A stretch of DNA of 32,807 nt from positions 1-32,807 of the forward strand of contig JANQPC010000087.1 of the NCBI GenBank assembly GCA_028285485.1. Reading direction: 5' to 3'. The position numbers were made by a program, and so were the translations under genes. Shown one piece after another: positions 1 through 7,958 of this stretch; within the stretch, counting starts at the first letter, position 1, and the number at the start of each line of letters is the position of its first letter. The notes beneath the pieces are model-generated. The model was not told where the DNA came from, did not search any database, and saw nothing but the letters and a program-made list of their open reading frames with translations. This DNA is from Paracoccaceae bacterium (GTDB lineage: Bacteria > Pseudomonadota > Alphaproteobacteria > Rhodobacterales > Rhodobacteraceae).

Positions 1-1103
1 CCGGCGCGCTGCACGGCATCGGCATAGAGCAGCGTCTGCACGTAGCAGGTGTGCGCGGCCTGGCTCGGCGGGAAGCCGTATTTGGTGCCGAAGGAGCGCG
101 TGAACGCCTGGCTGCCATCATCGGGCAGCGACCAGTGCCAGTTCGTGGAGCCAAAGATGCCCTTCACGTTGGCGCCCGCACCCTTCGCCATCAGGCGCGA
201 GTAGAGCGGAACCACGATCTGGAAATCCTTGCCGTTGGCTTGCGCATCGCGCAGGCCGAACTGAACGGCGTTGGTGAGCGAGTTCACCATGTTGCCGCCG
301 TAGTGGTTGAGCACCAGAACGTCTGCGCCCGATTGCAGAACCGGCGCGATGTAGGACGAGAAGTCCGTCTGCGTCAGCGGGGTCAAAACCGTGTTCACGG
401 TTTCCCAGCCGATGGCTTCCGTCGAGGTCCGAACGGCCTCTTCGGTGGTGTAGCCCCAGTTGTAATCCGCCGTCAGGTGATAGGCTTTCCGGTCCGCACC
501 ATAGTTGGCCGCCAGGATCGGCGCGAGCGCGGCGCCTGACATGTATGAGTTAAAGAAGTGGCGGAAGCCGTTTGCCTTGCGGTCTTTACCCGTGGTGTCG
601 TTGGAGTGGGTCAGACCGGCCATGAAGATCACGCCCGCCTCCTGGCAGAGCGCCTGCACCGCAACGGCCACGCCCGAGGACGAACCGCCGGTGATCATGA
701 TCGCACCGTCTTTTTCGATCATCGACCGGGCCGAGGCGCGCGCAGCGTCCGACTTGGTCTGCGTATCGCCGGTGACGTATTCGACCTTCTTGCCGAGGAT
801 GCCGTTGCCTTCGAGCGTTTTCGACGAGAAGGTGGTGAGCATGCCGCCATCGCCTTCGCCGTTGAGATGCTCTACCGCAAGCTCGTAGGCGCGCAGTTCG
901 TCGGCGCCCTCATCGGCGTAGGGGCCCGTCTGCGGAACGTTGAAGCCCAGCGTGACGGTGTCGCCCTCAGGCGCGTTGGTGAAGCCGGTATGGCCATCGG
1001 CCCACGCCTTGCCGTCAAAGATCGTCGGCGCCGCGAAGCCCGCCGCGCCAGCAACGGCGCCCGTCTTCAGCAGACCGCGACGGGTCAGGTTCGATTTGGA
1101 CAT
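1..1103 (-). CDS. ABC transporter substrate-binding protein (branched-chain amino acid/amide type), 3' end outside window
   Basis: This is a periplasmic solute receptor of the type I periplasmic-binding fold used by HAAT-type ABC importers (branched-chain amino acids, amides, urea). The start ATG at 1103 follows GGAGG. The N-terminus MSKSNLTRRGLLKTG is a twin-arginine signal, followed by a small hydrophobic run and an A-W-A-D-G cleavage region near residues 32-37. The mature part begins with 'TVTLGFNVPQTGPYADEG', the typical first strand of this family, and later has 'ITGGSSSGVAVAVQ' and 'VLVLNHYGGN'. About 367 codons are visible and no stop is reached, so the C-terminus and any permease or ATPase genes lie to the left. 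The ligand cannot be told from sequence. It is divergent from the XRE/ScfR-like gene, which could regulate it. Confidence 0.85.
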   Translation of the reverse strand, partial: MSKSNLTRRGLLKTGAVAGAAGFAAPTIFDGKAWADGHTGFTNAPEGDTVTLGFNVPQTGPYADEGADELRAYELAVEHLNGEGDGGMLTTFSSKTLEGNGILGKKVEYVTGDTQTKSDAARASARSMIEKDGAIMITGGSSSGVAVAVQALCQEAGVIFMAGLTHSNDTTGKDRKANGFRHFFNSYMSGAALAPILAANYGADRKAYHLTADYNWGYTTEEAVRTSTEAIGWETVNTVLTPLTQTDFSSYIAPVLQSGADVLVLNHYGGNMVNSLTNAVQFGLRDAQANGKDFQIVVPLYSRLMAKGAGANVKGIFGSTNWHWSLPDDGSQAFTRSFGTKYGFPPSQAAHTCYVQTLLYADAVQRA

Positions 1104-1237
1104 ATAATCCTCCCAATATGTGAAACAGGATGAACTCCTCCGCCCATCCCTTGCCCGCACAGAGGCTGAGGCATTATCGTCCTGCTTTGGAAAAATAGGC
1201 AACAAGCCGCTTGAATCGCGGGATTTTTTTGTAAATC

Positions 1238-1267
1238 AATACACAATGCAGTCGCATACAGTGTAAA
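1238..1267 (-). promoter_or_regulatory. Candidate promoter of the substrate-binding protein gene
   Basis: On the minus strand, TTTACA (plus 1262-1267) is followed after 18 bases by TGTATT (plus 1238-1243). This is an acceptable -35/-10 pair that would give a leader of about 130 nt before the ATG at 1103. The surrounding 1220-1275 stretch is clearly AT-richer than the flanks, as expected for a promoter or operator. No transcription data are available. Confidence 0.35.
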
Positions 1268-1319
1268 CAAGTTTTCTTGCGGGCGCAGAAAGCCCCTGAC
1301 CGGGAAAGGAAAATTCTAG

Positions 1320-2636
1320 ATGCCGCGCAGCGCGTTGACGGGCAGCCGCATCCGGGAGCGGCGGGTTTATCTGGGCCTCAAGCAGGCCGCGCTGGCGGAG
1401 CGCTGCGGGATTTCCCCCTCCTACCTCAATCTCATCGAACACAACCGCCGCAGAATCGGCGGCAAGCTGCTCAACAGGATTGCGGCGGCGCTGGGGGTGG
1501 AACCCGCGGCGCTTTCCGAAGGCGCCGATCTCGTGCTGCTTGATGCCCTGCGAAGCGCGGCAGACCGCGCGGTGCCGCGCGCCGGCCCCGATGCGGGCGA
1601 GGCGGCGCGGGCGGAGGAATTCGCCGGGCGCTTCCCCGGCTGGGCGCGGCTGATCGCCAGCCAGGGGCGGCGGATCGCAACGCTCGAACGCACCGTCGAA
1701 CTGCTGAATGACCGGTTGACCCATGACCCGTTTCTGTCTGCCTCGCTGCATGACGTGCTGAGCACCGTCACCGCGATCCACTCCGCCTCGGGCATCCTGG
1801 CCGATGGCGGCGAGATCGATTCCGATTGGCAGGCCCGCTTCCACCGCAACATCTTTGAAGACAGTGCGCGGCTTGCCGAGGCCAGCCGAGGGCTTGTGAA
1901 TTATCTCGACGCCGGGGCGAACACGGATCGTGGCATCGTTGCGCCCCCGGAAGAACTTGAAGCCTATCTCGAAGCGCGCGGGCATCATGTGGCGGCGGTA
2001 GAGGAGGGGGAGCCCGACATTGATGCGCTCGTAGAAGACCCTTCACTCACTTCCGCGGGCAGCCGGGCGCTGGCCGCCGATCACCTGCGCCGCGCCCGGG
2101 CCGATGCCAGGGCGATGCCGCTTGAGGCGTTCGGCGCGGCTTTGGCGGAGCTGGGGCCGGACCCGGCCGCGCTTGCCCGTCATTTCAGCGTGGATCTCGG
2201 CGCCGTCTTCCGCCGGATCGCGGCCCTGCCGCAAGGCGTGGCGCCGGGCCCGGTGGGGCTGGTGATCTGCGATGCCTCGGGCACGCTTACCTTCCGCCGA
2301 CCGGTGGATGGCTTCCCCTTGCCACGGTTTGGCGCGGCCTGCCCGTTGCTGCCGCTTTACCTTGCGCTCACGCGGCCTATGGCACCCGTTCGCGCCGTGG
2401 TGGAACAGCCCGGCCGCGATGCGAAGCGGTTTCTCACCTATGCGGTGTGCCAGACGGCCGGTGCCCTGGGCTTTGACGATCCGCCGATTTTTGAAGCCTC
2501 GATGCTGATCCTGCCGGCCGAAACGGTGCCGATCCCAGAAGAAGCTGCGATCCCGGTGGGCACAAGCTGCCGCATCTGCCCCCGGCCCGGGTGCGCGGCG
2601 CGGCGCGAGCCAACGATCCTCTCGGCAGACGGATAG
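1320..2636 (+). CDS. XRE-family regulator of the short-chain fatty acyl (ScfR-like) type with a DHp-like middle segment
   Basis: A 438-residue DNA-binding regulator. Residues about 10-64 form a Cro/C1-type HTH ('LGLKQAALAERCGISPSYLN'). The C-terminal ~200 residues resemble the ScfR (DUF2083) domain and end in the cysteine cluster C417-x2-C420-x4-C425 followed by RREP, a tail usual in that family (PccR, MccR and RamB control propionate, butyrate and acetate genes). No HExxH motif of the IrrE-like domain is visible. Residues about 138-196 instead look like a two-helix hairpin resembling a histidine-kinase DHp domain, with H144 at the phospho-acceptor position. The start ATG at 1320 has AAAGGA 9 nt upstream. 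It is followed by a response regulator and a symporter-kinase, so a joint role in short-chain acid sensing is likely but inferred. Confidence 0.85.
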   Translation: MPRSALTGSRIRERRVYLGLKQAALAERCGISPSYLNLIEHNRRRIGGKLLNRIAAALGVEPAALSEGADLVLLDALRSAADRAVPRAGPDAGEAARAEEFAGRFPGWARLIASQGRRIATLERTVELLNDRLTHDPFLSASLHDVLSTVTAIHSASGILADGGEIDSDWQARFHRNIFEDSARLAEASRGLVNYLDAGANTDRGIVAPPEELEAYLEARGHHVAAVEEGEPDIDALVEDPSLTSAGSRALAADHLRRARADARAMPLEAFGAALAELGPDPAALARHFSVDLGAVFRRIAALPQGVAPGPVGLVICDASGTLTFRRPVDGFPLPRFGAACPLLPLYLALTRPMAPVRAVVEQPGRDAKRFLTYAVCQTAGALGFDDPPIFEASMLILPAETVPIPEEAAIPVGTSCRICPRPGCAARREPTILSADG

Positions 2637-2667
2637 GGCGCGGCTGAGGCCCGGTGCGCACGGCTGA

Positions 2668-2708
2668 GTTTTGACACACGCACCTCCCTGCGCAATAGTG
2701 TGCAAAAC
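2668..2708. promoter_or_regulatory. Imperfect inverted repeat upstream of the response regulator operon (possible operator)
   Basis: GTTTTGACACAC (2668-2679) and GTGTGCAAAAC (2698-2708) are inverted copies differing by one inserted A, separated by 18 nt. The element lies 35-75 nt before the response regulator ATG. The right arm contains TGTGCAAA, one mismatch from the TTTGCAAA half-site described for ScfR-type regulators such as PccR. No U-tract follows, so an operator is more likely than a terminator. Confidence 0.4.
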
Positions 2709-2743
2709 AATAAGAAAAATGCGATGGAAAGGGAGGATCGGCA

Positions 2744-3112
2744 ATGGGCGGGAGGGTCCTGCTGATCGAAGATGAGCCCAATATCATCGAAGCGATCCGG
2801 TTCATCCTGTCGCGCGATGGTTGGGCTGTGGATGTGCATTCCGATGGCGCGACGGCAATCGATGCTGTGGCGCGGCGGAGCCCCGATGTGATCATCCTCG
2901 ATGTGATGCTGCCAAACCGGTCTGGCTACGATATTCTGGCCGATCTGCGCGCCGCCGAGGGCACCCGCGATCTGCCGGTGCTGATGCTTACCGCGCGGGG
3001 CCAGAAGCAGGATCGCGAGATGGCGGAACGCTACGGGGCGAGCCGGTTCATGACAAAGCCGTTCTCCAACTCCGATGTGCTCACATCGGTGCGCGAACTG
3101 GTGGGATCGTGA
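2744..3112 (+). CDS. Single-domain response regulator (receiver only)
   Basis: A 122-residue CheY-like receiver with no output domain. The acidic pocket is E9-D10, the phospho-acceptor is D53 in 'VIILDVMLP', the switch Thr is T83 ('LMLTARG') and the invariant Lys is K105 in 'MTKPF'. The ATG at 2744 follows GGGAGG. Its stop overlaps the GTG of the next gene (GTGA), and that gene overlaps the symporter-kinase, so the three form one translationally coupled operon. The cognate kinase is therefore almost certainly the SLC5-type kinase encoded two genes downstream. CrbR, the usual partner of CrbS kinases, carries an HTH output that is missing here, so the signal must pass to another protein. Confidence 0.92.
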   Translation: MGGRVLLIEDEPNIIEAIRFILSRDGWAVDVHSDGATAIDAVARRSPDVIILDVMLPNRSGYDILADLRAAEGTRDLPVLMLTARGQKQDREMAERYGASRFMTKPFSNSDVLTSVRELVGS

Positions 3113-3381
3113 GCGCGCCGCGGGAACCCGTGTTCCTGGCGCGGGAAACCTATCGTCACCGCCGGTTGCGCGATGCCGCGCGGTTCCTGCCGTTCCTGGC
3201 GGTGTTCGTGTTTTTCATCCCGATGCTCTTTGGCCCCGAGGCAGGCACCGCGATGACAAAGGTGTTTTTGTTCTTCGCGTGGCTGACGCTGATCATCGTG
3301 AGTTTTCTCGTATCGCGCCGGCTGGCCACCGATATCGATGTGCAGCAAGGGGACGGGGCTGACGACGGGCAGCCGGGCTGA
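3109..3381 (+). CDS. Small two-helix membrane protein of the symporter-kinase operon
   Basis: A 90-residue protein read from a GTG at 3109 that overlaps the response regulator stop. It has a charged N-terminus (about residues 1-20) and two hydrophobic helices, about residues 22-38 ('FLPFLAVFVFFIPMLFG') and 45-66, and an acidic C-terminal tail. Its stop TGA overlaps the ATG of the symporter-kinase by one base. I do not recognise a named family. By position and shape it is analogous to the small DUF485 partner (YjcH) encoded with the acetate symporter ActP, so an accessory subunit for the symporter module is plausible, but this is inference. Confidence 0.75.
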   Translation: MSAPREPVFLARETYRHRRLRDAARFLPFLAVFVFFIPMLFGPEAGTAMTKVFLFFAWLTLIIVSFLVSRRLATDIDVQQGDGADDGQPG

Positions 3382-6059
3382 TGCTGACCTTCAACCTGCT
3401 TGTCGCGGTTTGCGCGGCCTATGTTGGGTTCCTGTTCCTTGTGGCTTTTGCTGCCGAGAAACGCGCGCGGCGCGGGCGGGCGGCCTGGCTGCGCTCGCCC
3501 CTCGTCTACACCCTCGCGCTTTCGATCTATTGCACGGGGTGGACGTTTTATGGCGCCGTCGGCTACGCGGCGCGTTCCGGCCTCGAATTCGTAACGATCT
3601 ATCTTGGCCCCACCGTGATCATGATCGCCTGGTGGGCGCTTCTGCGGAAACTCGTGCGGATCGGGCGCACCCAGCGCGTGACCTCGATTGCCGATCTCGT
3701 TTCTTCCCGATACGGCAAATCCACCGCGCTCGGCGTGCTGGTGACGCTTCTCTGCATCGTCGGCACCACGCCCTATATCGCGCTGCAGCTTCAATCCGTA
3801 ACGCTCGCTTTCGCCGTTTTCTCGCCCACCGAGGCGGTGGATATGAATGGCACCGCGCTTTGGGTGGCGCTGGGGCTTGCGCTTTTCACCATCGTTTTCG
3901 GCACCCGCAATCTGGATGTGAACGAGCGCCACCATGGCGTGGTGATCGCCATCGCGGTGGAGGCGGTGGTGAAGATCGTGGCGCTTGTGGCCGTGGGGGC
4001 CTTCGTCGTGTGGTCCGTTGCCGGTGGAACGGGCGATATCCTGCGGATGATCGAAGCCTCGCCCATCGCCGAATACCGGGTGCAGCCGGAGCGCTGGGTT
4101 ACGCTGACCTTCCTGGCCGGAGCCGCCTTTCTCTGCCTGCCGCGCATGTTTCACGTGCTTGTCGTAGAAAACTCCGATGAGCGGCATCTGGCCACGGCGG
4201 CCTGGGCCTTCCCGCTTTACCTCCTGCTGATCAGCCTTTTCGTGATCCCCATCGCGGTGGCGGGGCTTGCGGTAATGCCCGAAGGCGCAAACCCCGATCT
4301 TTTCGTTCTGACCGTGCCGCTTGAATTTGATCGCGAGGGGCTGGCGATGCTATCGTTCCTCGGCGGCTTTTCCTCGGCCACATCGATGGTGATCGTGGCG
4401 GCGATTGCGCTTTCAACGATGGTATCGAACCATATCGTACTGCCGATCTGGCTGAGCGCCGGTCAGGGCGGGGCCACCGTTTCGGGCGATGTGCGCAACG
4501 TGGTGCTGCTGGCGCGGCGCATGTCTATCGCCGTGGTGCTGGGGCTGGGCTACCTTTATTACCGCTTTTCGGGCGGGGGCGAGGCGCTGGCGGCCATGGG
4601 CCTGATCGCCTTCGTGGGGGTTGCGCAGATCCTTCCCGCCCTGATCGGGGGGATTTTCTGGCGCGGCGCCACGCGGATCGGGGCGGGGCTGGGCGTGTCG
4701 ATCGGCTTTGCCGTCTGGATCTACACGCTGTTTTTGCCAAGCTTCGGGGTGGGCGATGTGCTGAGCGCGGCAACGTTTGAGGCCGGGCCCTATGGCCTGG
4801 CGCTCCTCCGCCCGCAGGCGCTTTTCGGGCTCGATGGGATGGACCCGCTTGTACATGCCGTATTCTGGTCGCTCGCGCTCAATACCGGGGCCTTCGTGTT
4901 GGGCTCGCTTCTCAGCTTCCCGCATCCGCTTGAGCGGCTTCAGGGCGCCACGTTTGTAAACATCTACCGCTATTCCGATAGCGCGCGCGGCTGGGGCCGC
5001 AGCTTTGTGGAAGCCGAAGACCTTTTGGTGATGGCACAGCGGATCATCGGGCCGATGGAGGCGCAGGCGCTCTTTGTCTCGGTGGCCGCCGAGCAGGGCA
5101 AGGAAGGCTATCTGCCGGATGTGACCCCGGAGTTTCTGGAGCGATTGGAGCGCGAACTCTCGGGTTCGGTTGGCGCCGCCACGGCCCATGCGATGCTAGG
5201 GCAGATCACCGGGGGCGTGACGGTTTCGGTTGAAGACCTGATGCGGGTGGCCGACGAGACCGCCCAGATGATGGAGTATTCCAGCCAGCTAGAAGCGAAA
5301 TCCGAAGAGCTTCAGCGCACCGCCCGGCAGCTGCGCGAGGCCAACGCCAAGCTCACCACGCTTTCGATCCAGAAAGATGCGTTTCTCAGCCAGATCAGCC
5401 ACGAGCTGCGCACGCCGATGACCTCGATCCGCGCCTTTTCTGAGATTCTGATGGATGGCGATCAGATGAACCGGGCCGACCGGCGCAAGTATTCGACCAT
5501 CATTCATGACGAAACGCTGCGGCTGACCCGGCTGCTTGATGATCTGCTTGATCTGAGCGTGCTGGAAAACGGGCAGGTCACGCTCAACGAGGCGCCCGCC
5601 ACCGTTGGCGCGGTGCTGGACCGGGCGCTGGCGGCCATTGAGAGCCGGGCTGAGCCGGGATCGCTGAAAATCCGCCGCGAGCGCGCCCGGGAGGATCTGC
5701 CGATCTACACCGATGCCGACCGGCTGGCGCAGGTGTTCATCAACATCGTTTCGAACGCGCAGAAATATTGCGATGCCGAGGCGCCGGAACTGCGGATCGC
5801 GGTTCAGGAAATCGGCGGCAGCGTGGCGGTGGATTTCATCGACAATGGCAGCGGCATCCCCAAGGCGAGCCAGGCGCTGATCTTCGAGAAATTCGCGCGG
5901 CTGACCGATCAGCGCGCCGCGGGCGGGGCAGGGCTGGGCCTTGCGATCTGCCGCGAGATCATGCTGCGGCTCGGCGGCAGCGTGGATTACCTGCCGGGCC
6001 AGGGGGGCGCGGCCTTCCGGGTAACCCTGCCGCGGGCCGAGGCGATGGCGGCGCAGTAG
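3381..6059 (+). CDS. SLC5 sodium:solute symporter-like sensor histidine kinase (CrbS type)
   Basis: An 892-residue membrane sensor kinase. Residues 1 to about 515 form the multi-helix sodium:solute symporter domain. Residues about 522-630 correspond in position to the STAC linker found between SLC5 and kinase modules. A predicted coiled coil (about 632-665) follows, then HisKA with H674 in 'SHELRTP', and HATPase_c with N792 in the N box, 'DNGSGIP' and 'GGAGLGLAI'. CrbS-type kinases sense or import acetate or related small acids and control the acetate switch. The PAS domain reported between STAC and HisKA in CrbS is not evident here. The partner is most likely the single-domain response regulator of the same operon. 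The substrate is not readable from sequence. Confidence 0.92.
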   Translation: MLTFNLLVAVCAAYVGFLFLVAFAAEKRARRGRAAWLRSPLVYTLALSIYCTGWTFYGAVGYAARSGLEFVTIYLGPTVIMIAWWALLRKLVRIGRTQRVTSIADLVSSRYGKSTALGVLVTLLCIVGTTPYIALQLQSVTLAFAVFSPTEAVDMNGTALWVALGLALFTIVFGTRNLDVNERHHGVVIAIAVEAVVKIVALVAVGAFVVWSVAGGTGDILRMIEASPIAEYRVQPERWVTLTFLAGAAFLCLPRMFHVLVVENSDERHLATAAWAFPLYLLLISLFVIPIAVAGLAVMPEGANPDLFVLTVPLEFDREGLAMLSFLGGFSSATSMVIVAAIALSTMVSNHIVLPIWLSAGQGGATVSGDVRNVVLLARRMSIAVVLGLGYLYYRFSGGGEALAAMGLIAFVGVAQILPALIGGIFWRGATRIGAGLGVSIGFAVWIYTLFLPSFGVGDVLSAATFEAGPYGLALLRPQALFGLDGMDPLVHAVFWSLALNTGAFVLGSLLSFPHPLERLQGATFVNIYRYSDSARGWGRSFVEAEDLLVMAQRIIGPMEAQALFVSVAAEQGKEGYLPDVTPEFLERLERELSGSVGAATAHAMLGQITGGVTVSVEDLMRVADETAQMMEYSSQLEAKSEELQRTARQLREANAKLTTLSIQKDAFLSQISHELRTPMTSIRAFSEILMDGDQMNRADRRKYSTIIHDETLRLTRLLDDLLDLSVLENGQVTLNEAPATVGAVLDRALAAIESRAEPGSLKIRRERAREDLPIYTDADRLAQVFINIVSNAQKYCDAEAPELRIAVQEIGGSVAVDFIDNGSGIPKASQALIFEKFARLTDQRAAGGAGLGLAICREIMLRLGGSVDYLPGQGGAAFRVTLPRAEAMAAQ

Positions 6060-6128
6060 CCCCGGGCCACCATTTGGATTTCCTTAACCCTAGCTTGCGA
6101 TGGTTTCGGGGATCAGGAGGGCTGGCCG

Positions 6129-7196
6129 ATGATTACCGAAGCCTCGCTTGCCGTGATGCGCCGGTTGGCCAAGCCTGCGCGCCATTCTCTTGCCGATGCG
6201 GGGCTTGATGAGGGCCGCGCCTGGCGCATCCTCGCCCCCCGCGGGGCGGAAGAGGCCGCGGGCCTGATCCTCAGCGTGCGCGGGTTCGAGATGGAGGAGG
6301 TCTTCCTCGAGGATCTGACCGGGGAGTGGCCTGCGGGCACGCTGGCGATGATGCTGGCTGCGGAGGGCCAGGGGCCCGGGCTGGCGCTGGCCGATGCCGC
6401 GCTTTTGGCGGGCCTGATCGAGGTTCAGATTACCGGTCGGGTGCTTGCCGCCGCACCGCCGGAACGGGCCACAACCGATGCCGATGCCGCGCTGGTTGGC
6501 CATATGGTGGATCGCTGGATGCAGGATGTGGCCGAGATGCTGGGCCAGCCCGCGATCTGGCGGGTGGGCGACCGGGCGCCTGACCCGCGCGCGGCGCAGC
6601 TTGCGATGGAAGAATGCGGGTACTACCGCCGCACCGTGCGCTTCGATCTGGGCGATGGGGCCAAGGAGGGCACGCTTTCGCTTGCCGTTCCCAGCGCGCC
6701 GCCTGCGCGCGCCAAGGCGCAGGGCGCCGATCCGCGCCTGGATGCGGCGGCGGAGCTGCGCGCCGTGCTGCACCGTATCGATGTGCCCCTGGCGCGGATT
6801 CAGGGGCTTGCGGTGGGCGATGTGCTGGCGCTGCCCGGCGCGCGGATCGGCGCGGTGGCTGTGGAAACGCCGGAAGGCCGCCGGGTGGCCGCGGCGCGGC
6901 TGGGGCGGCTTGGCCCACACCGGGCGCTGCGGATCGGGGCGGATGAAGAAGAGGCGCCCGCCCCGCAGGAGATGGACGCCGCGATGCCGGGCCTTTTGGC
7001 CGAACCGCTGCCGGGCCTGCCGCCGGTGGATATGCCGGGCGACCACGCCGCCGCAGCTTCTCCTGCCCCTGGGGCGCTGCCGGATCTGCCGGCGCTTGGG
7101 GGCGCGGATGCGGCCCCCGATCCGCCGCCCTTGCCGGATTTGCCGCCCGCCGCCGCGCCGATGGGCCTGGCCGATCTTCCGCAGGAGGAAAGCTGA
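6129..7196 (+). CDS. FliM/FliN-family (SPOA domain) protein, orphan
   Basis: A 355-residue protein whose residues about 219-270 ('VPLARIQGLAVGDVLALPG' through 'GPHRALRI') match the SPOA fold of flagellar motor switch proteins and type III secretion C-ring proteins. The N-terminal 200 residues are Ala/Leu-rich and FliM-like in layout. Residues about 285-355 are a low-complexity Pro/Ala tail with repeated 'LPDLP' motifs. GGAGGG precedes the ATG at 6129. No other flagellar or secretion gene is in the window, so it lies apart from a motility cluster. A motor switch role is likely by family only; an alternative C-ring-like function cannot be excluded. Confidence 0.7.
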   Translation: MITEASLAVMRRLAKPARHSLADAGLDEGRAWRILAPRGAEEAAGLILSVRGFEMEEVFLEDLTGEWPAGTLAMMLAAEGQGPGLALADAALLAGLIEVQITGRVLAAAPPERATTDADAALVGHMVDRWMQDVAEMLGQPAIWRVGDRAPDPRAAQLAMEECGYYRRTVRFDLGDGAKEGTLSLAVPSAPPARAKAQGADPRLDAAAELRAVLHRIDVPLARIQGLAVGDVLALPGARIGAVAVETPEGRRVAAARLGRLGPHRALRIGADEEEAPAPQEMDAAMPGLLAEPLPGLPPVDMPGDHAAAASPAPGALPDLPALGGADAAPDPPPLPDLPPAAAPMGLADLPQEES

Positions 7197-7320
7197 CGGC
7201 GGCGCCGCCGTGGGGCGCCAGGGCGCTGTGCGAAAGACCTGACTCACTCAACGCTATCTGAAATGAAAGATGTCAACGCGTTACGTGAGGCGCGATGTTT
7301 CAGATGCTTTGTCAAACGCC

Positions 7321-7749
7321 TCAGGCGTCTTTGGCGAGTGCGTCGAGCGTTGGGCGCAGATGATCGAGGGAGAAGCCGGCCCTGGCACAGGCCAAAAGGA
7401 TCTCATCGGTTGGTCGCGCACCGGCTTGCGAAAGCGCCCAGAGGATGCTCGATCGCGTGCCGCTCCGGCAATAGGCCAGAACCGGGCCGCCAGCCTCCGC
7501 AACCAGCTCCCCTTGCCGCTGCACGTGATCGAGCGACAGCTCGGCATTGCTGACGGGGTTATCCGCAAAGGCAATGCCCGCCGCCTCCGCCGCCGCCCGC
7601 AGCGCCGCGGCTGAAAACTCGGGCGGCACTTCCGCATCGGGCCGATTGCAGATGATAAGCGCAATCCCCGCCTCCTTCAGCGCGGCAACATCTTCGGCCG
7701 AAATCTGCGGCATGGCGGCATAGGTCGGGGTGATCGCATTGAGCTTCAT
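7321..7749 (-). CDS. TIGR01244-type sulfurtransferase/phosphatase (DUF442, rhodanese-like)
   Basis: A 142-residue protein of the family annotated as TIGR01244 sulfur transferase or beta-lactamase hydrolase-like phosphatase. It opens with 'MKLNAITPTYAAMPQISAEDV', typical of the family, has 'LIICNRPDAEVP' in the first half, and carries the active loop C94-RSGTR-S, a Cys-x4-Arg loop as in rhodaneses and related phosphatases. These proteins are linked to sulfide or persulfide handling when fused to or near Blh/SQR genes; none of those partners is visible here. It is transcribed away from the large palindrome region to its right. Confidence 0.85.
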   Translation of the reverse strand: MKLNAITPTYAAMPQISAEDVAALKEAGIALIICNRPDAEVPPEFSAAALRAAAEAAGIAFADNPVSNAELSLDHVQRQGELVAEAGGPVLAYCRSGTRSSILWALSQAGARPTDEILLACARAGFSLDHLRPTLDALAKDA

Positions 7750-7958
7750 GGTGTCTCCGCAGCCGGGTGGCGGGCTCTGGCGGGCAGGGGCCCTTTCAAG
7801 GGCAGCCTAGCCCGAAGCAACGCGGCACGAAAGATCGCGCGCGCCGCAAAGCGCCGTGCCCCCCGGGGCGCGCTGACGGCCCCGGGCCAGCGGTGCGGGC
7901 AGCGGCCGGGGCGCGCGATCCGGGCATGGCCTTGCCGCCGAACTGAAACGTTGCCGCG

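Noticed and set aside
7196-7211. Perfect 16-bp GC palindrome just after the FliM/FliN-like gene
   Set aside because: ACGGCGGC/GCCGCCGT has no loop and no U-tract, and such runs are common by chance in this GC-rich DNA.
7316-7328. Hairpin ACGCCT/AGGCGT over the stop of the rhodanese-like gene as a terminator
   Set aside because: The loop is too short for a full stem and only three Us follow on the minus strand, so support is too weak.
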